Positions 1 to 10,300 of a DNA stretch of 64,000 nucleotides are shown piece by piece. The notes beneath the pieces were generated by a model. The model ran no database searches. It saw only the letters and a program-made list of their open reading frames with translations, and had not been told where the DNA came from. Location of the stretch: contig NZ_JAAHIH010000008.1 of assembly GCF_010671925.1 (NCBI RefSeq), positions 1 to 64,000 of the forward strand, read 5' to 3'. The translations under genes were made by a program, and so were the position numbers. Numbering within the stretch: the stretch's first letter is position 1; the number at the start of each line of letters is the position of its first letter. The DNA is from Moorena sp. SIOASIH. GTDB lineage: Bacteria; Cyanobacteriota; Cyanobacteriia; Cyanobacteriales; Coleofasciculaceae.

Positions 1-68
1 CACAACAGTGTCATCCCAAGACTGTTCCGATTAGTTCTTACTTAAAACGTTCTTACCCAAGACTGTTA

Positions 69-102
69 GCGATCGCTAGTTAGATTAGCGATCGCATTTT
101 TT
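69..102. terminator. Rho-independent terminator-like hairpin built from HIP1 octamers
   Basis: A perfect 10-bp inverted repeat, GCGATCGCTA and TAGCGATCGC, is separated by a 7-base loop and followed by ATTTTTT. Each arm contains the HIP1 octamer GCGATCGC. It probably ends a gene lying left of the window; the T-tract is on the plus strand. Confidence 0.7.
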
Positions 103-526
103 CTCTAAGCTCAATGCTTACATATAGCGGTTTGCGACTTTATTGAGTACATATTGCTGGCTTTTAGGGAACAGGGAACAGGGAACAGGGAAAAAATCCT
201 GTGTACCTCATAGTTATGAAAAACGCTGTAATATGAGATAAAAATGAGATACGTCTGAATAAAAGAGCAAAACTGATACAAAAACTGAGACAAATAGTAT
301 TCAATGCTATGCTATATCAACCCCTAATTTTTTTGAACTTATCTATTTATTACTCAATCTGAAAGTCACTTAAAATTAATCTGAATACAGCCTGAAATTA
401 ATCTAATAAAAAGCCAACAAATCAGCTCAATAAAAACACTTCATCCCAAAACTGAGGCAAAAACTGAGACAGGATTCCTGGCTCTGCCCATTACTCTAAA
501 ACTAGACAGGTAAAGAGGACAGGGTA
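103..526. other. Gene-free stretch with a short GGGAACA array
   Basis: No convincing coding sequence is seen. Positions 167-192 hold about four copies of the heptamer GGGAACA. They are followed by a copy of a dispersed motif, (A)AATCCTGTGTACCTCATAG, that recurs near 10575, 23080 and 35065. The rest is AT-rich. Short reading frames here are translations of the repeat. Confidence 0.6.
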
Positions 527-760
527 ATGTGGCAGAAAATCATCGTTTGGCTTATAACTGAAATTATTTTAAACTTGCTAGGAATTGATGACCTAGCTGA
601 CTATAGCGAATTCATCTTTGAGAAACAAGTCATTAACCTCAACAGTTCTCAGCTGTCAGCTGTCAGCCGTCAGCTCAATGCTTACGTTTCGGAGAAGCCG
701 AACCAGCCCGTTTTCTTCAAAGAGATTAAACAAAGCTTACCTGTTTTATTCAAAAGCTGA
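527..760 (+). CDS. Small conserved-looking hypothetical protein (77 aa)
   Basis: The function is not recognised. The ATG is preceded by AGAGGA at a normal Shine-Dalgarno distance. The first 20 residues form a hydrophobic or amphipathic segment (WQKIIVWLITEIILNLLGI), followed by an acidic stretch, DDLADYSEFIFEK. Residues about 44-51 (SSQLSAVSRQ) are encoded by the dispersed palindromic repeat AGCTGTCAGC, which is otherwise intergenic here, so a repeat has probably expanded inside the gene. It lies 56 bp upstream of the peptidyl-prolyl isomerase gene on the same strand and may be co-transcribed with it. Whether it is translated is uncertain. Confidence 0.5.
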   Translation: MWQKIIVWLITEIILNLLGIDDLADYSEFIFEKQVINLNSSQLSAVSRQLNAYVSEKPNQPVFFKEIKQSLPVLFKS

Positions 761-816
761 TACGCGACACGCTGATAGCTGATAGCTGAATACTTACGAT
801 TTTAGAGAAAAGCCTG

Positions 817-1617
817 ATGAACGAAATTTTACAAGTTGGTAACCAAACTATTACAGCATCAGAAATTATCCCCCTGCTGAGACGATACCTTTTGCTACCT
901 CAGCTATTCCGGGAAATTATTATTGACCATGCGATCGCTCCAATCAGCTGCACCCCAGAAGAGCAAACCAGTGCTGAAGAGCGGTTTTATGCCAAACATA
1001 AGCTCACTGATGACAAAGCACGTCAGGCTTGGTGTCAGAATCATCAAATCACTCCAAAGCACTTAAAAGCCTTAGCAACCCGCGAGCTACAAATTGAAAA
1101 ATTCCAACAAGAAACCTGGGGTAATCGATTAGAATCTTACTTTCTGGAGCGCAAACAGCAGCTCGATCAGGTTAGTTATTCCTTGATTCGCCTTAAGCAT
1201 AAAGGTGTTGCTCGGGAACTGTATTATCGGCTGGAGGATGGAGAGCAATCCTTTGCTGAAATAGCACGGCAATATTCCCAAGGACCAGAAGCTCAAAGTG
1301 GAGGATTAATTGGTCTGATGCCGATGACTATGCCCCACCCTCAGATTGCTCGGATCCTGAAACTGAGTCAGCCTGGTCAGTTGTGGCCACCAACACAAAT
1401 AAGTGAGTGGATTGTGATTGTGCGCCTAGAAAAATTAATTCCAGCCCAGTTAGACCAACCCATGCGTCAGCGACTGCTGAAGGAATTGTTTAATAGATGG
1501 CTCGGTGAGCAATTACAACAATTGATAGAAAAAGGGAACAGGGAACAGGGAATAGGGAATAGGGAGCAGGGAGTAGGGAACAGGGAACAGGGAACAGGGA
1601 ACAGTGTCAAGATATAG
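817..1617 (+). CDS. Parvulin-type (PpiC/SurA-like) peptidyl-prolyl cis-trans isomerase
   Basis: This 266-aa protein has a helical N-terminal SurA-like region (about 1-115) and a PpiC rotamase domain (about 118-207) with the family pattern SFAEIARQYSQGPEAQSGG. It probably helps fold or hand over a secreted substrate. It lies upstream of the ABC exporter and HlyD genes on the same strand, a grouping that recurs in cyanobacterial export loci (family knowledge). There is no signal peptide, so it is likely cytoplasmic or membrane-associated. Residues from about 238 onward (GNREQG units) are translated from the GGGAACA/GGGAATA heptamer array, so the native C-terminus has been replaced or extended by a repeat. 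Confidence 0.8.
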   Translation: MNEILQVGNQTITASEIIPLLRRYLLLPQLFREIIIDHAIAPISCTPEEQTSAEERFYAKHKLTDDKARQAWCQNHQITPKHLKALATRELQIEKFQQETWGNRLESYFLERKQQLDQVSYSLIRLKHKGVARELYYRLEDGEQSFAEIARQYSQGPEAQSGGLIGLMPMTMPHPQIARILKLSQPGQLWPPTQISEWIVIVRLEKLIPAQLDQPMRQRLLKELFNRWLGEQLQQLIEKGNREQGIGNREQGVGNREQGTGNSVKI

Positions 1618-2023
1618 CGCTACGCCCAAGGCAAGAGGCAAAAGGCAAGAGGCAAAAGGCAAGAGGCAAAAGTTGACGTGCATTAGCTTTTTAGCTTTTA
1701 TCAATGTCAAACACCTTAATGCTTAGTGCTATATAGGAATTTTTGGTGTTATGAGAAATCAGTATTAGTTATCATGATCTATTTATAAATGCTAGATATA
1801 CGACCATTAATCACTTTGTATTCAGGTAAATCGTTAATCGGTAATTGGTAATTGGTAATTTAGCAATCCTAAATGAATTGTGATAATTTTATATCCGAAT
1901 TTTCCTCCTCCCTATTCCCTGTTCCCTGTTCCCTGTTCCCTACTCCCTACTCCCTACTCCCTACTCCCTACTCCCTATTCCCTACTCCCTACTCCCTACT
2001 CCCTACTCTTTAATTTTGTTACC
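1618..2023. repeat. Intergenic heptamer arrays (CAAGAGG/AAAGGCA and CCCTACT/CCCTGTT types)
   Basis: Positions 1628-1672 hold alternating GGCAAGA and GGCAAAA heptamers. Positions 1911-2008 hold about 14 copies of CCCTACT, CCCTGTT and CCCTATT, the reverse complement of the GGGAGTA/GGGAACA family. The sequence between is AT-rich. A reading frame open through the second array joins the ABC gene, but its product would be low-complexity (PYSLLPT repeats) and is not taken as coding. Confidence 0.8.
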
Positions 2024-4972
2024 ATGACTTTTACCACTTCCCCCATCCAAGAATTTATTGCTAGTGTATCTCCTTTTAATCAACTACCAACCACAGCGTT
2101 AGAAAAACTATCTGCACAATTGCAGCCAGTACACTATCACCTTGGTGAAACAATTTTAATGCGGGAGAAAATACCCTCCCATGTGGTAATTCTCTATCAA
2201 GGACAAGCTCGCCTACTAGGTTATGACCCCCGCACAAACAAGGAGGTAACGGTTCAAAAGCTTTCTCCAGGTGCCATTTTAGGCTGGGCGAGCTTAGTAC
2301 GGGAAGTCTATAGTGAAACTGCGATCGCATCTGAAGAAGTAGATTGTCTAGCGCTACCAGCAAAGGAATTTTTCCAGCTGTTACAGACCTATCCCTCCGT
2401 CGCTACTGCCTTTCAAGACCATTGTGCCTTGATTGAAATCTTTGACTTACTTGGTGCTGAGCTCGAACGTCGAGCGGATGGCATCACGAATCTCCGGAAA
2501 CTAGCACTGAAAGGGTTTCAACAAGCAGTAGTTTACCACTTTCCCCCAGCAGACTCAGCCCAATTAGACCCGGAGTGGATGTGGTTTGTCAGTGGCGGTA
2601 ATCCTCCACCTAACTTGCCAGTGGGTAGCCGTATCAATTCACAAAACCCTAATTACGCCACTCTCCAGCAAGTGCGCTTGGTAGGATTACCGAAATCAAT
2701 CCTATCGGCGGAGGTAGCAACTGGTAACAATGCAGGGATAACCTCTATTTCTGCTACTCCTGAACTGGAATTTCGCCCTGCTCGTGATGCGATCGCATTA
2801 CCGGAATCCTTACCTGTAGTTAATCAGGGTCAAGAGCACAGCAGAAAATATCCCTTTAAAAGTGGCAGAGGTATTTTAAAAGAGACCTTAGCCTGCTTCG
2901 AGATGCTCAGTGAGTATCTCCAAGTGCCCTTTAAGCGGGAGGTAATCCAAAGAGTGATTACTAACCAGCAAAAAACCGGCACCATTACTTTACCATTTTG
3001 CGCTGCTATCGCTGATTTAATGGGATTGCAAACCCAGCTAGTCAAGATAGCAGCAACGACAATTACTCAGCTGCCAACACCAGCTCTGATCCGTTGGGAA
3101 GATACTTTCGCTGTTCTCTACAAAGCCTCACCAAAAGAAGTGGTACTGGGGATACCAACCTCCAGTGGCATCAAACGCCGTAAATTATCTACCTTTATCG
3201 ACATTTGGGGAAAATCCGGTCAAGTACTGCTACTAAAAGAAGCAACAACTACCCCCAAGAAAAAGTTTGGTCTTTCCTGGTTTATACCAATACTATCTCG
3301 CTATCGTCAGGTACTATTTGAAGTATTAATCGCATCCTTTTTTGTCCAACTCTTTGGCTTAGTCAATCCTTTAATGACCCAGGTAATTATCGACCAGGTA
3401 ATTGGTGGTAATAGCATAGATACTCTCCATGTATTGGGAATTTTACTAATAGTTGTAGCACTGTTTGAAGCAATATTAAGTGCTTTACGTACCTATTTAT
3501 TCTCTGATACTACTAACCGGATTGACCTAGCCCTAGCCTCCCAGGTAATTGACCACTTGGTGCGTTTACCAATGAGTTATTTTGGAAAACGTACTGTTGG
3601 GGAATTAGCAACCAGGGTTCAGGAATTAGAAAAAATTCGCTCGTTTCTGACCGGAACAGCCTTAACTGTAGTCTTAGATGCAGTCTTTTCTGTGATCTAT
3701 ATTGCGGTGATGGTGCTCTACAGTCCCCTACTTACCCTAGCCGCATTAGCTGTTGTGCCCTTGTTTATCTTCCTGACCCTAATCTTTTCACCAATATTGC
3801 GGCGCATGTTAAGGACTAAGGCCCAGCGCAACGCACAAACCCATTCTTATCTAGTGGAAGTGCTTAATGGTATTGAAACCGTTAAATCCCAAAACATTGA
3901 ACTACGAGCTCGCATGTCTTGGCAACAGCGCTACGGTGGTTATATCTCAGAAGGGTTTAAAGCGGTTAAGCTCTCCACTACCGCTAGTTCAATCAGCAAT
4001 TTTCTCCATAAATTATCCAGTCTCTTAGTGCTATGGGTGGGAGCTTATTTAGTACTCCAAAGTGAATTAACCCTAGGAGAATTAATCGCTTTTCGGATTA
4101 TTGCTGGCTATGTCACCAGTCCCCTGCTGCGGCTCTCCCAACTGTGGCAAAACTTCCAGGAAACTGCTCTATCAATTGAGCGTCTCAGCGATATTCTTAA
4201 TCACCCTCAAGAATCCCCAGTAGAACAACAGAATAACTTAACCATGCCACCGATTACAGGTACTGTCAAATACGAGAATATTTCCTTCCGGTTTGGTAAT
4301 AGTGGTCCGTTGCAGCTCAGTAAAATTAACCTGGACATCCCCGCTGGTTCGTTTGTAGGAATTGTCGGACAAAGTGGCTCTGGTAAAAGTACTTTAACTA
4401 AGCTTTTACCCCGCTTCTATGAACCATTAGGGGGTCGAATTCTAATTGATAACTATGACATTAGTAAAGTTGAACTCTATTCCCTACGACGTCAGCTAGG
4501 GATTGTTCCCCAGAACCCTCTGTTATTCGAGGGGACAATCCATGAAAACATTGCCCTGAATAATCCAGAAGCTACCACTGAAGAAATTATTGCTACTGCT
4601 AAAATAGCTGCTGCTCACGATTTCATTATGGACTTGCCCAATGGCTACAACACTCAGGTGGGAGAGCGAGGTTCAGCTTTATCTGGGGGACAGCGACAGC
4701 GAGTAGCGATCGCCCGTGCGGTTTTGCAAAATCCACGACTACTAATTTTAGATGAAGCCACCAGCGCTTTAGACTATGACACGGAGCAAAGGGTCTGTAC
4801 TAATTTAGCTGAAGCCTTTAAAGGTCGTACTGTCTTATTCATTACCCACCGACTCAGCACAATTAAAAACGCTGACCTGATTTTAATGATGTCTAAAGGA
4901 GTCATCGAAGAGATGGGAAGTCATCAAGAATTAATGGCTATTAAAGGGCGTTATTATTGTCTTTATAAATAG
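2024..4972 (+). CDS. ABC exporter (type I secretion) with cNMP-binding and degenerate C39-like domains
   Basis: The ATG at 2024 was chosen because the 48 in-frame codons upstream are repeat translation. The 982-aa product has a cyclic-nucleotide-binding-like domain (about 15-130), a C39-peptidase-like domain (about 280-400), a six-helix ABC transmembrane domain (about 430-700) and an ATPase domain. The ATPase shows Walker A GQSGSGKST (about 783), signature LSGGQRQR (about 885), Walker B LLILDEATSALD and switch ITHRLST. In the C39-like domain the sequence ETLACFEML appears to carry Glu where active peptidases have the catalytic Cys, so it probably binds substrate without cleaving it. With the HlyD gene downstream it should form an inner-membrane export machine for a protein or peptide. 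The stop codon TAG is the first part of a GGGAACA array. Confidence 0.88.
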   Translation: MTFTTSPIQEFIASVSPFNQLPTTALEKLSAQLQPVHYHLGETILMREKIPSHVVILYQGQARLLGYDPRTNKEVTVQKLSPGAILGWASLVREVYSETAIASEEVDCLALPAKEFFQLLQTYPSVATAFQDHCALIEIFDLLGAELERRADGITNLRKLALKGFQQAVVYHFPPADSAQLDPEWMWFVSGGNPPPNLPVGSRINSQNPNYATLQQVRLVGLPKSILSAEVATGNNAGITSISATPELEFRPARDAIALPESLPVVNQGQEHSRKYPFKSGRGILKETLACFEMLSEYLQVPFKREVIQRVITNQQKTGTITLPFCAAIADLMGLQTQLVKIAATTITQLPTPALIRWEDTFAVLYKASPKEVVLGIPTSSGIKRRKLSTFIDIWGKSGQVLLLKEATTTPKKKFGLSWFIPILSRYRQVLFEVLIASFFVQLFGLVNPLMTQVIIDQVIGGNSIDTLHVLGILLIVVALFEAILSALRTYLFSDTTNRIDLALASQVIDHLVRLPMSYFGKRTVGELATRVQELEKIRSFLTGTALTVVLDAVFSVIYIAVMVLYSPLLTLAALAVVPLFIFLTLIFSPILRRMLRTKAQRNAQTHSYLVEVLNGIETVKSQNIELRARMSWQQRYGGYISEGFKAVKLSTTASSISNFLHKLSSLLVLWVGAYLVLQSELTLGELIAFRIIAGYVTSPLLRLSQLWQNFQETALSIERLSDILNHPQESPVEQQNNLTMPPITGTVKYENISFRFGNSGPLQLSKINLDIPAGSFVGIVGQSGSGKSTLTKLLPRFYEPLGGRILIDNYDISKVELYSLRRQLGIVPQNPLLFEGTIHENIALNNPEATTEEIIATAKIAAAHDFIMDLPNGYNTQVGERGSALSGGQRQRVAIARAVLQNPRLLILDEATSALDYDTEQRVCTNLAEAFKGRTVLFITHRLSTIKNADLILMMSKGVIEEMGSHQELMAIKGRYYCLYK

Positions 4973-5356
4973 GGAACAGGGAACAGGGAGCAGGGAGCAG
5001 GGAGCAGGGAGCAGGGAACAGGCAACAGGGAACAGGGAATCGGGAATCGGGAATCGGGAATCGGGAATCGTAAAAAGTAATAATAGTTGATTATTTCAGT
5101 AATTAAATTGATTTTTATTACTTTCGCGATATTAGTTTTTTTTCTGGTCTAATATCTCAGATAAAAGATGAATTACGACTCCCTACTCCCTACTCCCTAC
5201 TCCCGTTCCCCTCCTGGGAGGGGTTAGGGGTGGGTCCCTACTCCCTACTCCCTACTCCCTACTCCCGTTCCCCTCCTGGGAGGGGTTAGGGGTGGGTCCC
5301 TACTCCCTACTCCCTGTTCCCTATTCCCTCACCCAATTAATAACTACTAATTAATC
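4973..5356. repeat. Intergenic heptamer arrays plus two copies of a roughly 31-bp interspersed unit
   Basis: GGGAACA, GGGAGCA and GGGAATC arrays occupy 4973-5070, directly after the ABC transporter stop codon. CCCTACT arrays at 5178-5330 are interrupted twice, near 5204 and 5265, by a unit containing CTCCTGGGAGGGGTTAGGGG. That unit recurs inverted at 7025-7160 and once more near 57575. A gene-free AT-rich stretch separates the two blocks. Confidence 0.85.
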
Positions 5357-6967
5357 ATGATTACATCCAACCGCACAACTGACAACTCTTACGCTGAGCC
5401 CACTACCAATGAGGTAATTCAAGAGCAGGAATTATCCCAACCAATTATTCCGCAACAACCTAGCGTTTTTCTGAAACAACCTAGCATTTGGTCGCGGGCT
5501 ATTCTTTGGGGATTGGTGGGGATAACAACGTTTGGAATTACTTGGGCAAGTGTCGCAAAAATTGAGAAAGTGATTCCAGCACAGGGCAAGTTAGAGCCAC
5601 AAGGGGATGTTAAGGAAGTTCAAGCATCGATTAGTGGTGTGGTAGCAGAGGTTTTGATTAAGGATGGAGAGCTGGTTAAGCCAGATGATGTTCTGATTCG
5701 CTTTGATATGACCTCTGCTCAAGCTCAGTTGGTTTCTCTGGAACAAATTCAGAAATCGTTAATCCAAGAAAATCAGTTTTATCGTGCTCAAATCGGTTCC
5801 GATCAAGCTAGTCAACCCAATACTCAACCGCTAACCTTGCCAGTAGAAGTTTTGCTTCTTATTAAAAACCGCGCTAACTTAGTGGCAGAAAATAAACTCT
5901 ATCGAGTGCAAGTAACTGGGGGTTCTGGTGGAGCAAACCTGACGTCAGAGCAACAATTTCGTCTACAGATAAACCTGGCAGAATTCAATTCTCGGGTAAC
6001 GGCGAATAAACAAGAAATTCAGCAACTAGAAAATCAGCTGGGGCAAACTAAAATCCAATTAGCGAATGCTAGAAATCTGTTGAGTACAGCTAACAACAAT
6101 TTAGTGACTGCACAGACTAATTTAGCAACTGAACAGGAGATTTTAACTGATTTTGAACCATTACTTACCGAGGGAGCTGTTCCCAAAATTCAATACCGTA
6201 GACAGAAACAAGAAGTCGGTAGAGGTGAAGCTGAGGTTGGTACACGGCAAGCTGAGGTGGGTACACAGCAAGCTGAGGTCAACCAGTTAATTCAGGAACA
6301 AGAACGGATTAGAAGTGCGATCGCTCAAGCTAAAGCACAATTGGCGAATACCATTGCGGCTTCTCAAACTGAGCTACAGGATCGGATTGCTGTGAATCAA
6401 CAACGGATTGCGGATATCGATAGTCAGCTCGGTAAGCAAATTGTAGAAAATGATAAACGGATAGCGGAAATTGATAGTCAAATTAGTCAAATCAAGCAAA
6501 ATTTGAAGTATCACGAAATCAAAGCTCCTGTAGCTGGGAAAGTTTTTGAGCTAAAGGCTCGCCCAGGCTTTGTCACAACTAGTAGCGAAACTGTTCTGGA
6601 AATTGTGCCTAATGATGAGCTAATTGCTGAAGTTTATATCACCAATAAAGACCGGGGTTTTGTAAAAGAAGGGATGGAGGTTGATGTCAGAATTGATTCC
6701 TTTAATTTTAGTGAGTTTGGTGATATCAAAGGTAAATTAATCTCCATTGGAGCCGATGCTTTAGAGCCAGATCAGATTTATCCTTATTACCGTTTTCCTG
6801 CTAAAATTGCCCTAAAACAGCAGTTTATCGATATTAAAGGCAATTCAGTTCCCCTAGCATCAGGGATGTCGGTAAGTGTGAATATTAAGGAGAGAAAGCG
6901 TCGAGTGATTACTATCTTTACTGGCTTTTTAACCAAGAAGTTGGATAGTTTGAAGGGGACTAAATAG
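5357..6967 (+). CDS. HlyD-family membrane-fusion (periplasmic adaptor) protein
   Basis: This 536-aa protein has one transmembrane segment at about residues 46-66 (AILWGLVGITTFGITW). A lipoyl/barrel-sandwich half-motif follows (VKEVQASISGVVAEVLIKDG), then a long coiled coil (about 195-380, rich in Gln, Glu and Ala), then the second half-motif (YHEIKAPVAGKVFELK) and a C-terminal beta-barrel. This is the classical HlyD layout. It would link the upstream ABC exporter to an outer-membrane TolC-type channel, which is not in the window. It is separated from the exporter by about 380 bp of repeats, so co-transcription is plausible but not shown. Confidence 0.88.
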   Translation: MITSNRTTDNSYAEPTTNEVIQEQELSQPIIPQQPSVFLKQPSIWSRAILWGLVGITTFGITWASVAKIEKVIPAQGKLEPQGDVKEVQASISGVVAEVLIKDGELVKPDDVLIRFDMTSAQAQLVSLEQIQKSLIQENQFYRAQIGSDQASQPNTQPLTLPVEVLLLIKNRANLVAENKLYRVQVTGGSGGANLTSEQQFRLQINLAEFNSRVTANKQEIQQLENQLGQTKIQLANARNLLSTANNNLVTAQTNLATEQEILTDFEPLLTEGAVPKIQYRRQKQEVGRGEAEVGTRQAEVGTQQAEVNQLIQEQERIRSAIAQAKAQLANTIAASQTELQDRIAVNQQRIADIDSQLGKQIVENDKRIAEIDSQISQIKQNLKYHEIKAPVAGKVFELKARPGFVTTSSETVLEIVPNDELIAEVYITNKDRGFVKEGMEVDVRIDSFNFSEFGDIKGKLISIGADALEPDQIYPYYRFPAKIALKQQFIDIKGNSVPLASGMSVSVNIKERKRRVITIFTGFLTKKLDSLKGTK

Positions 6968-7262
6968 AAGGAATTGAGAATTAAGAATTAAGAATTAAGA
7001 ATTAAGAATCGGGAATCGGGAATCGGAACCCACCCCTAACCCCGACCAGGAGGGGAACGGGAATCGGGAATCGGAACCCACCCCTAACCCCGACCAGGAG
7101 GGGAACGGGAATCGGGAATCGGGAATCGGAACCCACCCCTAACCCCGACCAGGAGGGGAACCGGGAATTGGAAGTAATCGGAAGTAATCGGGAACAGTAA
7201 TAATAGTTGACTGTTTCACTCTCCCGACTCCCGACTCCCGACTCCCTATTCCCTGTTCCCTT
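6968..7262. repeat. Intergenic arrays after hlyD: AAGAATT and GGGAATC heptamers with three copies of an interspersed unit
   Basis: TTAAGAA heptamers (6975-7010) pass into GGGAATC heptamers. A unit containing CACCCCTAACCCCGACCAGG occurs three times (about 7027, 7077, 7132). CCGACTC/CCCTATT heptamers fill 7220-7262. The unit matches, in opposite orientation, that at 5204-5300. Confidence 0.85.
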
Positions 7263-7365
7263 TGCTATATTTTTATGAAGTTCAAGTAAAGTCTTTTCAA
7301 GAATTGTTACATCAATAAAGCTTAATTCATAGTTTATGAAATAATGCCAGGCATCAGGAGCTCTA
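7263..7365 (+). promoter_or_regulatory. Conserved leader of the first TPS-domain gene
   Basis: About 100 bp here are clearly similar to 10606-10716, upstream of the second paralogue. Shared words include TTTTTATGAA, TTGTTACATCA and GAAATAAT, and both end in a GGAG ribosome-binding site. Conservation between paralogues set in repeat DNA suggests a retained promoter and leader. No specific -35/-10 is claimed. Confidence 0.5.
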
Positions 7366-10300
7366 TTGATTAACATGAAACCTGTGGTTTACCGACTTCT
7401 GCAAGCAAGTCCCTTTGTTCTCTATTCTCTACTAGCTGCAACTACCGCATTAGGACAAATCACTCCAGATAATACCCTCGGTAATGAAAGTTCTATAGTA
7501 ACCCCCAATGTCAATGTTAACGGTGCCCTGATAGATTTGATAGAAGGTGGGGCGATTAGAGACAGTAATCTATTCCACAGCTTCTCAGATTTCAATGTGG
7601 CCGAGTTTGGGCGAGTTTATTTTGCTAATCCAGCAGGAATTGAAAACATCCTGAGTCGGGTAACTGGAGGTAATGTTTCCAATATTTTAGGAACTCTGGG
7701 AGTATTGGGAAATGCTAACTTATTTGTGATTAATCCAAACGGTATTGTCTTCGGTTCCAATAGCAGACTAGATCTCGGAGGCTCATTTTTTGGGAGTACT
7801 GCTGATAGTGTATTGTTTGAAGATGGCACAGTATTTAGTGCATTAAATCCGAATGGAAAACCGTTGTTGACTATTAATATACCATCTGGGTTGCAATATG
7901 GTTCAAATCCAGGGAGTATTACTAATCAGTCTAGTGGGCCTAGTGGGCTTCAGGTGCCCGATGGTCAAACCTTAGGGCTGATTGGTGGTGACATTGCTAT
8001 TCCTGGTGGTAACTTAACAGCAACCGATGGACGGATTGAGCTGGGGAGTGTTGGTTCTAATGGTGTGGTTAACTTGACCCCAACCGATACTAGTTTTATG
8101 TTGGATTATTCAGCAGTTCAAGAGTTTCAGGATATTAGTTTGTCCGAGGGTTCTAGAGTTGAGACCAGTGGCGAAAGTGGTGGGAGTATGCAGGTGCAGG
8201 GAGCTAAGGTGAGTTTACGCGATCGCTCTTTTGTGTTTGCGGATACCAAGGGGAGTGCAAGTGGCGGTGGGATAGTGGTTGAGGCTTCTCAGTTGAGTCT
8301 TGAGGGTGGTTCTAGGATAACTACAGATGTATTGGGCTCAGGACAGGGGGGAGATTTGATAGTGAATGCCACTGAATCTATTGGAGTAATTGGTGTATCG
8401 GCTGAGGGTACTCTCAGCACTTTGGGAGCCAACGTCACTGAAGGAGGAACAGGAAATGGGGGAGATGTGAGTATTACCACTGGGCAGTTACTTGTCAAAG
8501 ATGGAGCAATTGTTTCAGCTGGCACAGACAGTAAAGGGGACGGGGGGAACTTGAGTGTGGATGCCTCCTCAAAGATTCAACTGATTGGTACGACACCCGA
8601 TGGTCGGATTCCCAGTGGCTTGTTTACTCAAGCTCAAGGAACAGGAACAGCGGGAGATTTGAGTATTACCACTGGGCAGTTACTTGTCTCTGATGGAGCA
8701 CAAGTTTCAGCTGACACAAGGGGTGAAGGGGACGGGGGGAACTTGAGTGTGGATGCCTCCTCAAAGATTCAACTGATTGGTACCTCAGCCTCGGGTCGTT
8801 CTGTCAGCGCCTTGTCTACTCAAACTCTAGGGACAGCAAAAGCGGGAGATCTGAGTATTACCACTGGGGAGTTAATTCTCTCTGATGGAGCAGTTGTTTC
8901 AGCTGGCACTTTTGGTGAAGGAGACGGGGGAAATTTGACTGTCGATGCTTTCTCTACGGTTCAAGTGATTGGTACCTCAGCCTCGGGTCGGTTTCCCAAC
9001 GGCTTGTTTACTCAAACTCAAGGGACAGGAAAAGCGGGAGATTTGAGTATTACCACTGGGGAGTTAATGGTCTCTGATGGAGCAGTTGTTTCAGCTGGCA
9101 CAAGCGGTGAAGGGGACGGCGGAGATTTGACAGTAGATGCTTCCTCAAAGGTTCAACTGATTGGTACCTCAGCCTCGGGTCGGATTCCCAGCGGCTTGTT
9201 TACTCAAACTCAAGGGACAGGAAAAGCGGGAGATGTCAGTATTACCACTGGGCAGTTAATTCTCTCTGATGGAGCAGTTGTTTCAGCTGGCACAAGCGGT
9301 GAAGGGGACGGCGGAGATTTGACAGTAGATGCTTCCTCAAAGGTTCAACTGATTGGTACCTCAGCCTCGGGTCGGATTCCCAGCCTCTTGTTTACTCAAA
9401 CTCAAGGGACAGGAAAAGCGGGAGATGTCAGTATTACCACTGGGCAGTTACTTGTCAAAGATGGAGCAGTTGTTTCAGCTAGTACTTTGGGTGAAGGGGA
9501 CGGGGGAAATTTAACTGTGAATGCTGACTCAAAGGTTCAACTGATTGGTACCTCAGCCTCGGGTCGGATTCCCAGCGGCTTGTTTACTCAAGCTAATCGG
9601 GGAGCAACAGGAAATGCGGGAGATGTGAGTATTACCACTGGGCAGTTAATGGTCGCAGATGGAGCAGTTGTTAATGCTAGAAGCACTCAACAGGATAGTT
9701 CAGCAGGCACGGTAGATATTAATGCCAACTCCATCTTCCTTAACAACAATGGCAGGATCACAGCAGAAACAGCAGGAGAAGAAGGTAATATTACTCTATT
9801 TTCCCGTAACATTCGACTGCTTAACGAAAGCAAAATTACTACTAACGCCCAAAATGCAACTGGGGGCAATATAGTTATTGATACTTACACCTTACTCGGT
9901 CTGGGAAATAGCGACATCACCGCTAATGCTGAAGAAGGCCCAGGAGGTCGTGTTGAGATTAATGCCCAAGGCATCTTTGGCCTAGAGTTTCGAGACCGTC
10001 TCACTCCAGACAATGACATCACCGCCACCTCCAACCTTGGCCCATCCTTCAGCGGTGAAGTCATAATCAACATCTCACAGGTAGACCCCACCTCAGGCTT
10101 AACCGAATTACCAGGAAGCCCGGTAGATGCAGAAGCCATCCTCGCCAATGACCTTTGTGGCTTTGAGAATAATCGGATTGCTGGCGGCAGTTCCTTTATC
10201 ATTACCGGAAAAGGGGGTTTACCAGCTAGTGCAGACGATCCGGTGATTAATACCGACAGAACAGTGAGGTGGCGAACTCGTCCTGGCTATGCCAGCAGCA

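Noticed and set aside
1880-2023. N-terminal extension of the ABC exporter reading frame
   Set aside because: The added 48 residues (PYSLLPT repeats) are translation of the CCCTACT array; the ATG at 2024 begins the protein-like sequence.
817-6967. Assignment of the PpiC-ABC-HlyD genes as the exporter of the graspetides
   Set aside because: They are about 50 kb from the cluster with no shared regulatory sequence; genomic distance and the lack of a functional C39 site give no support.
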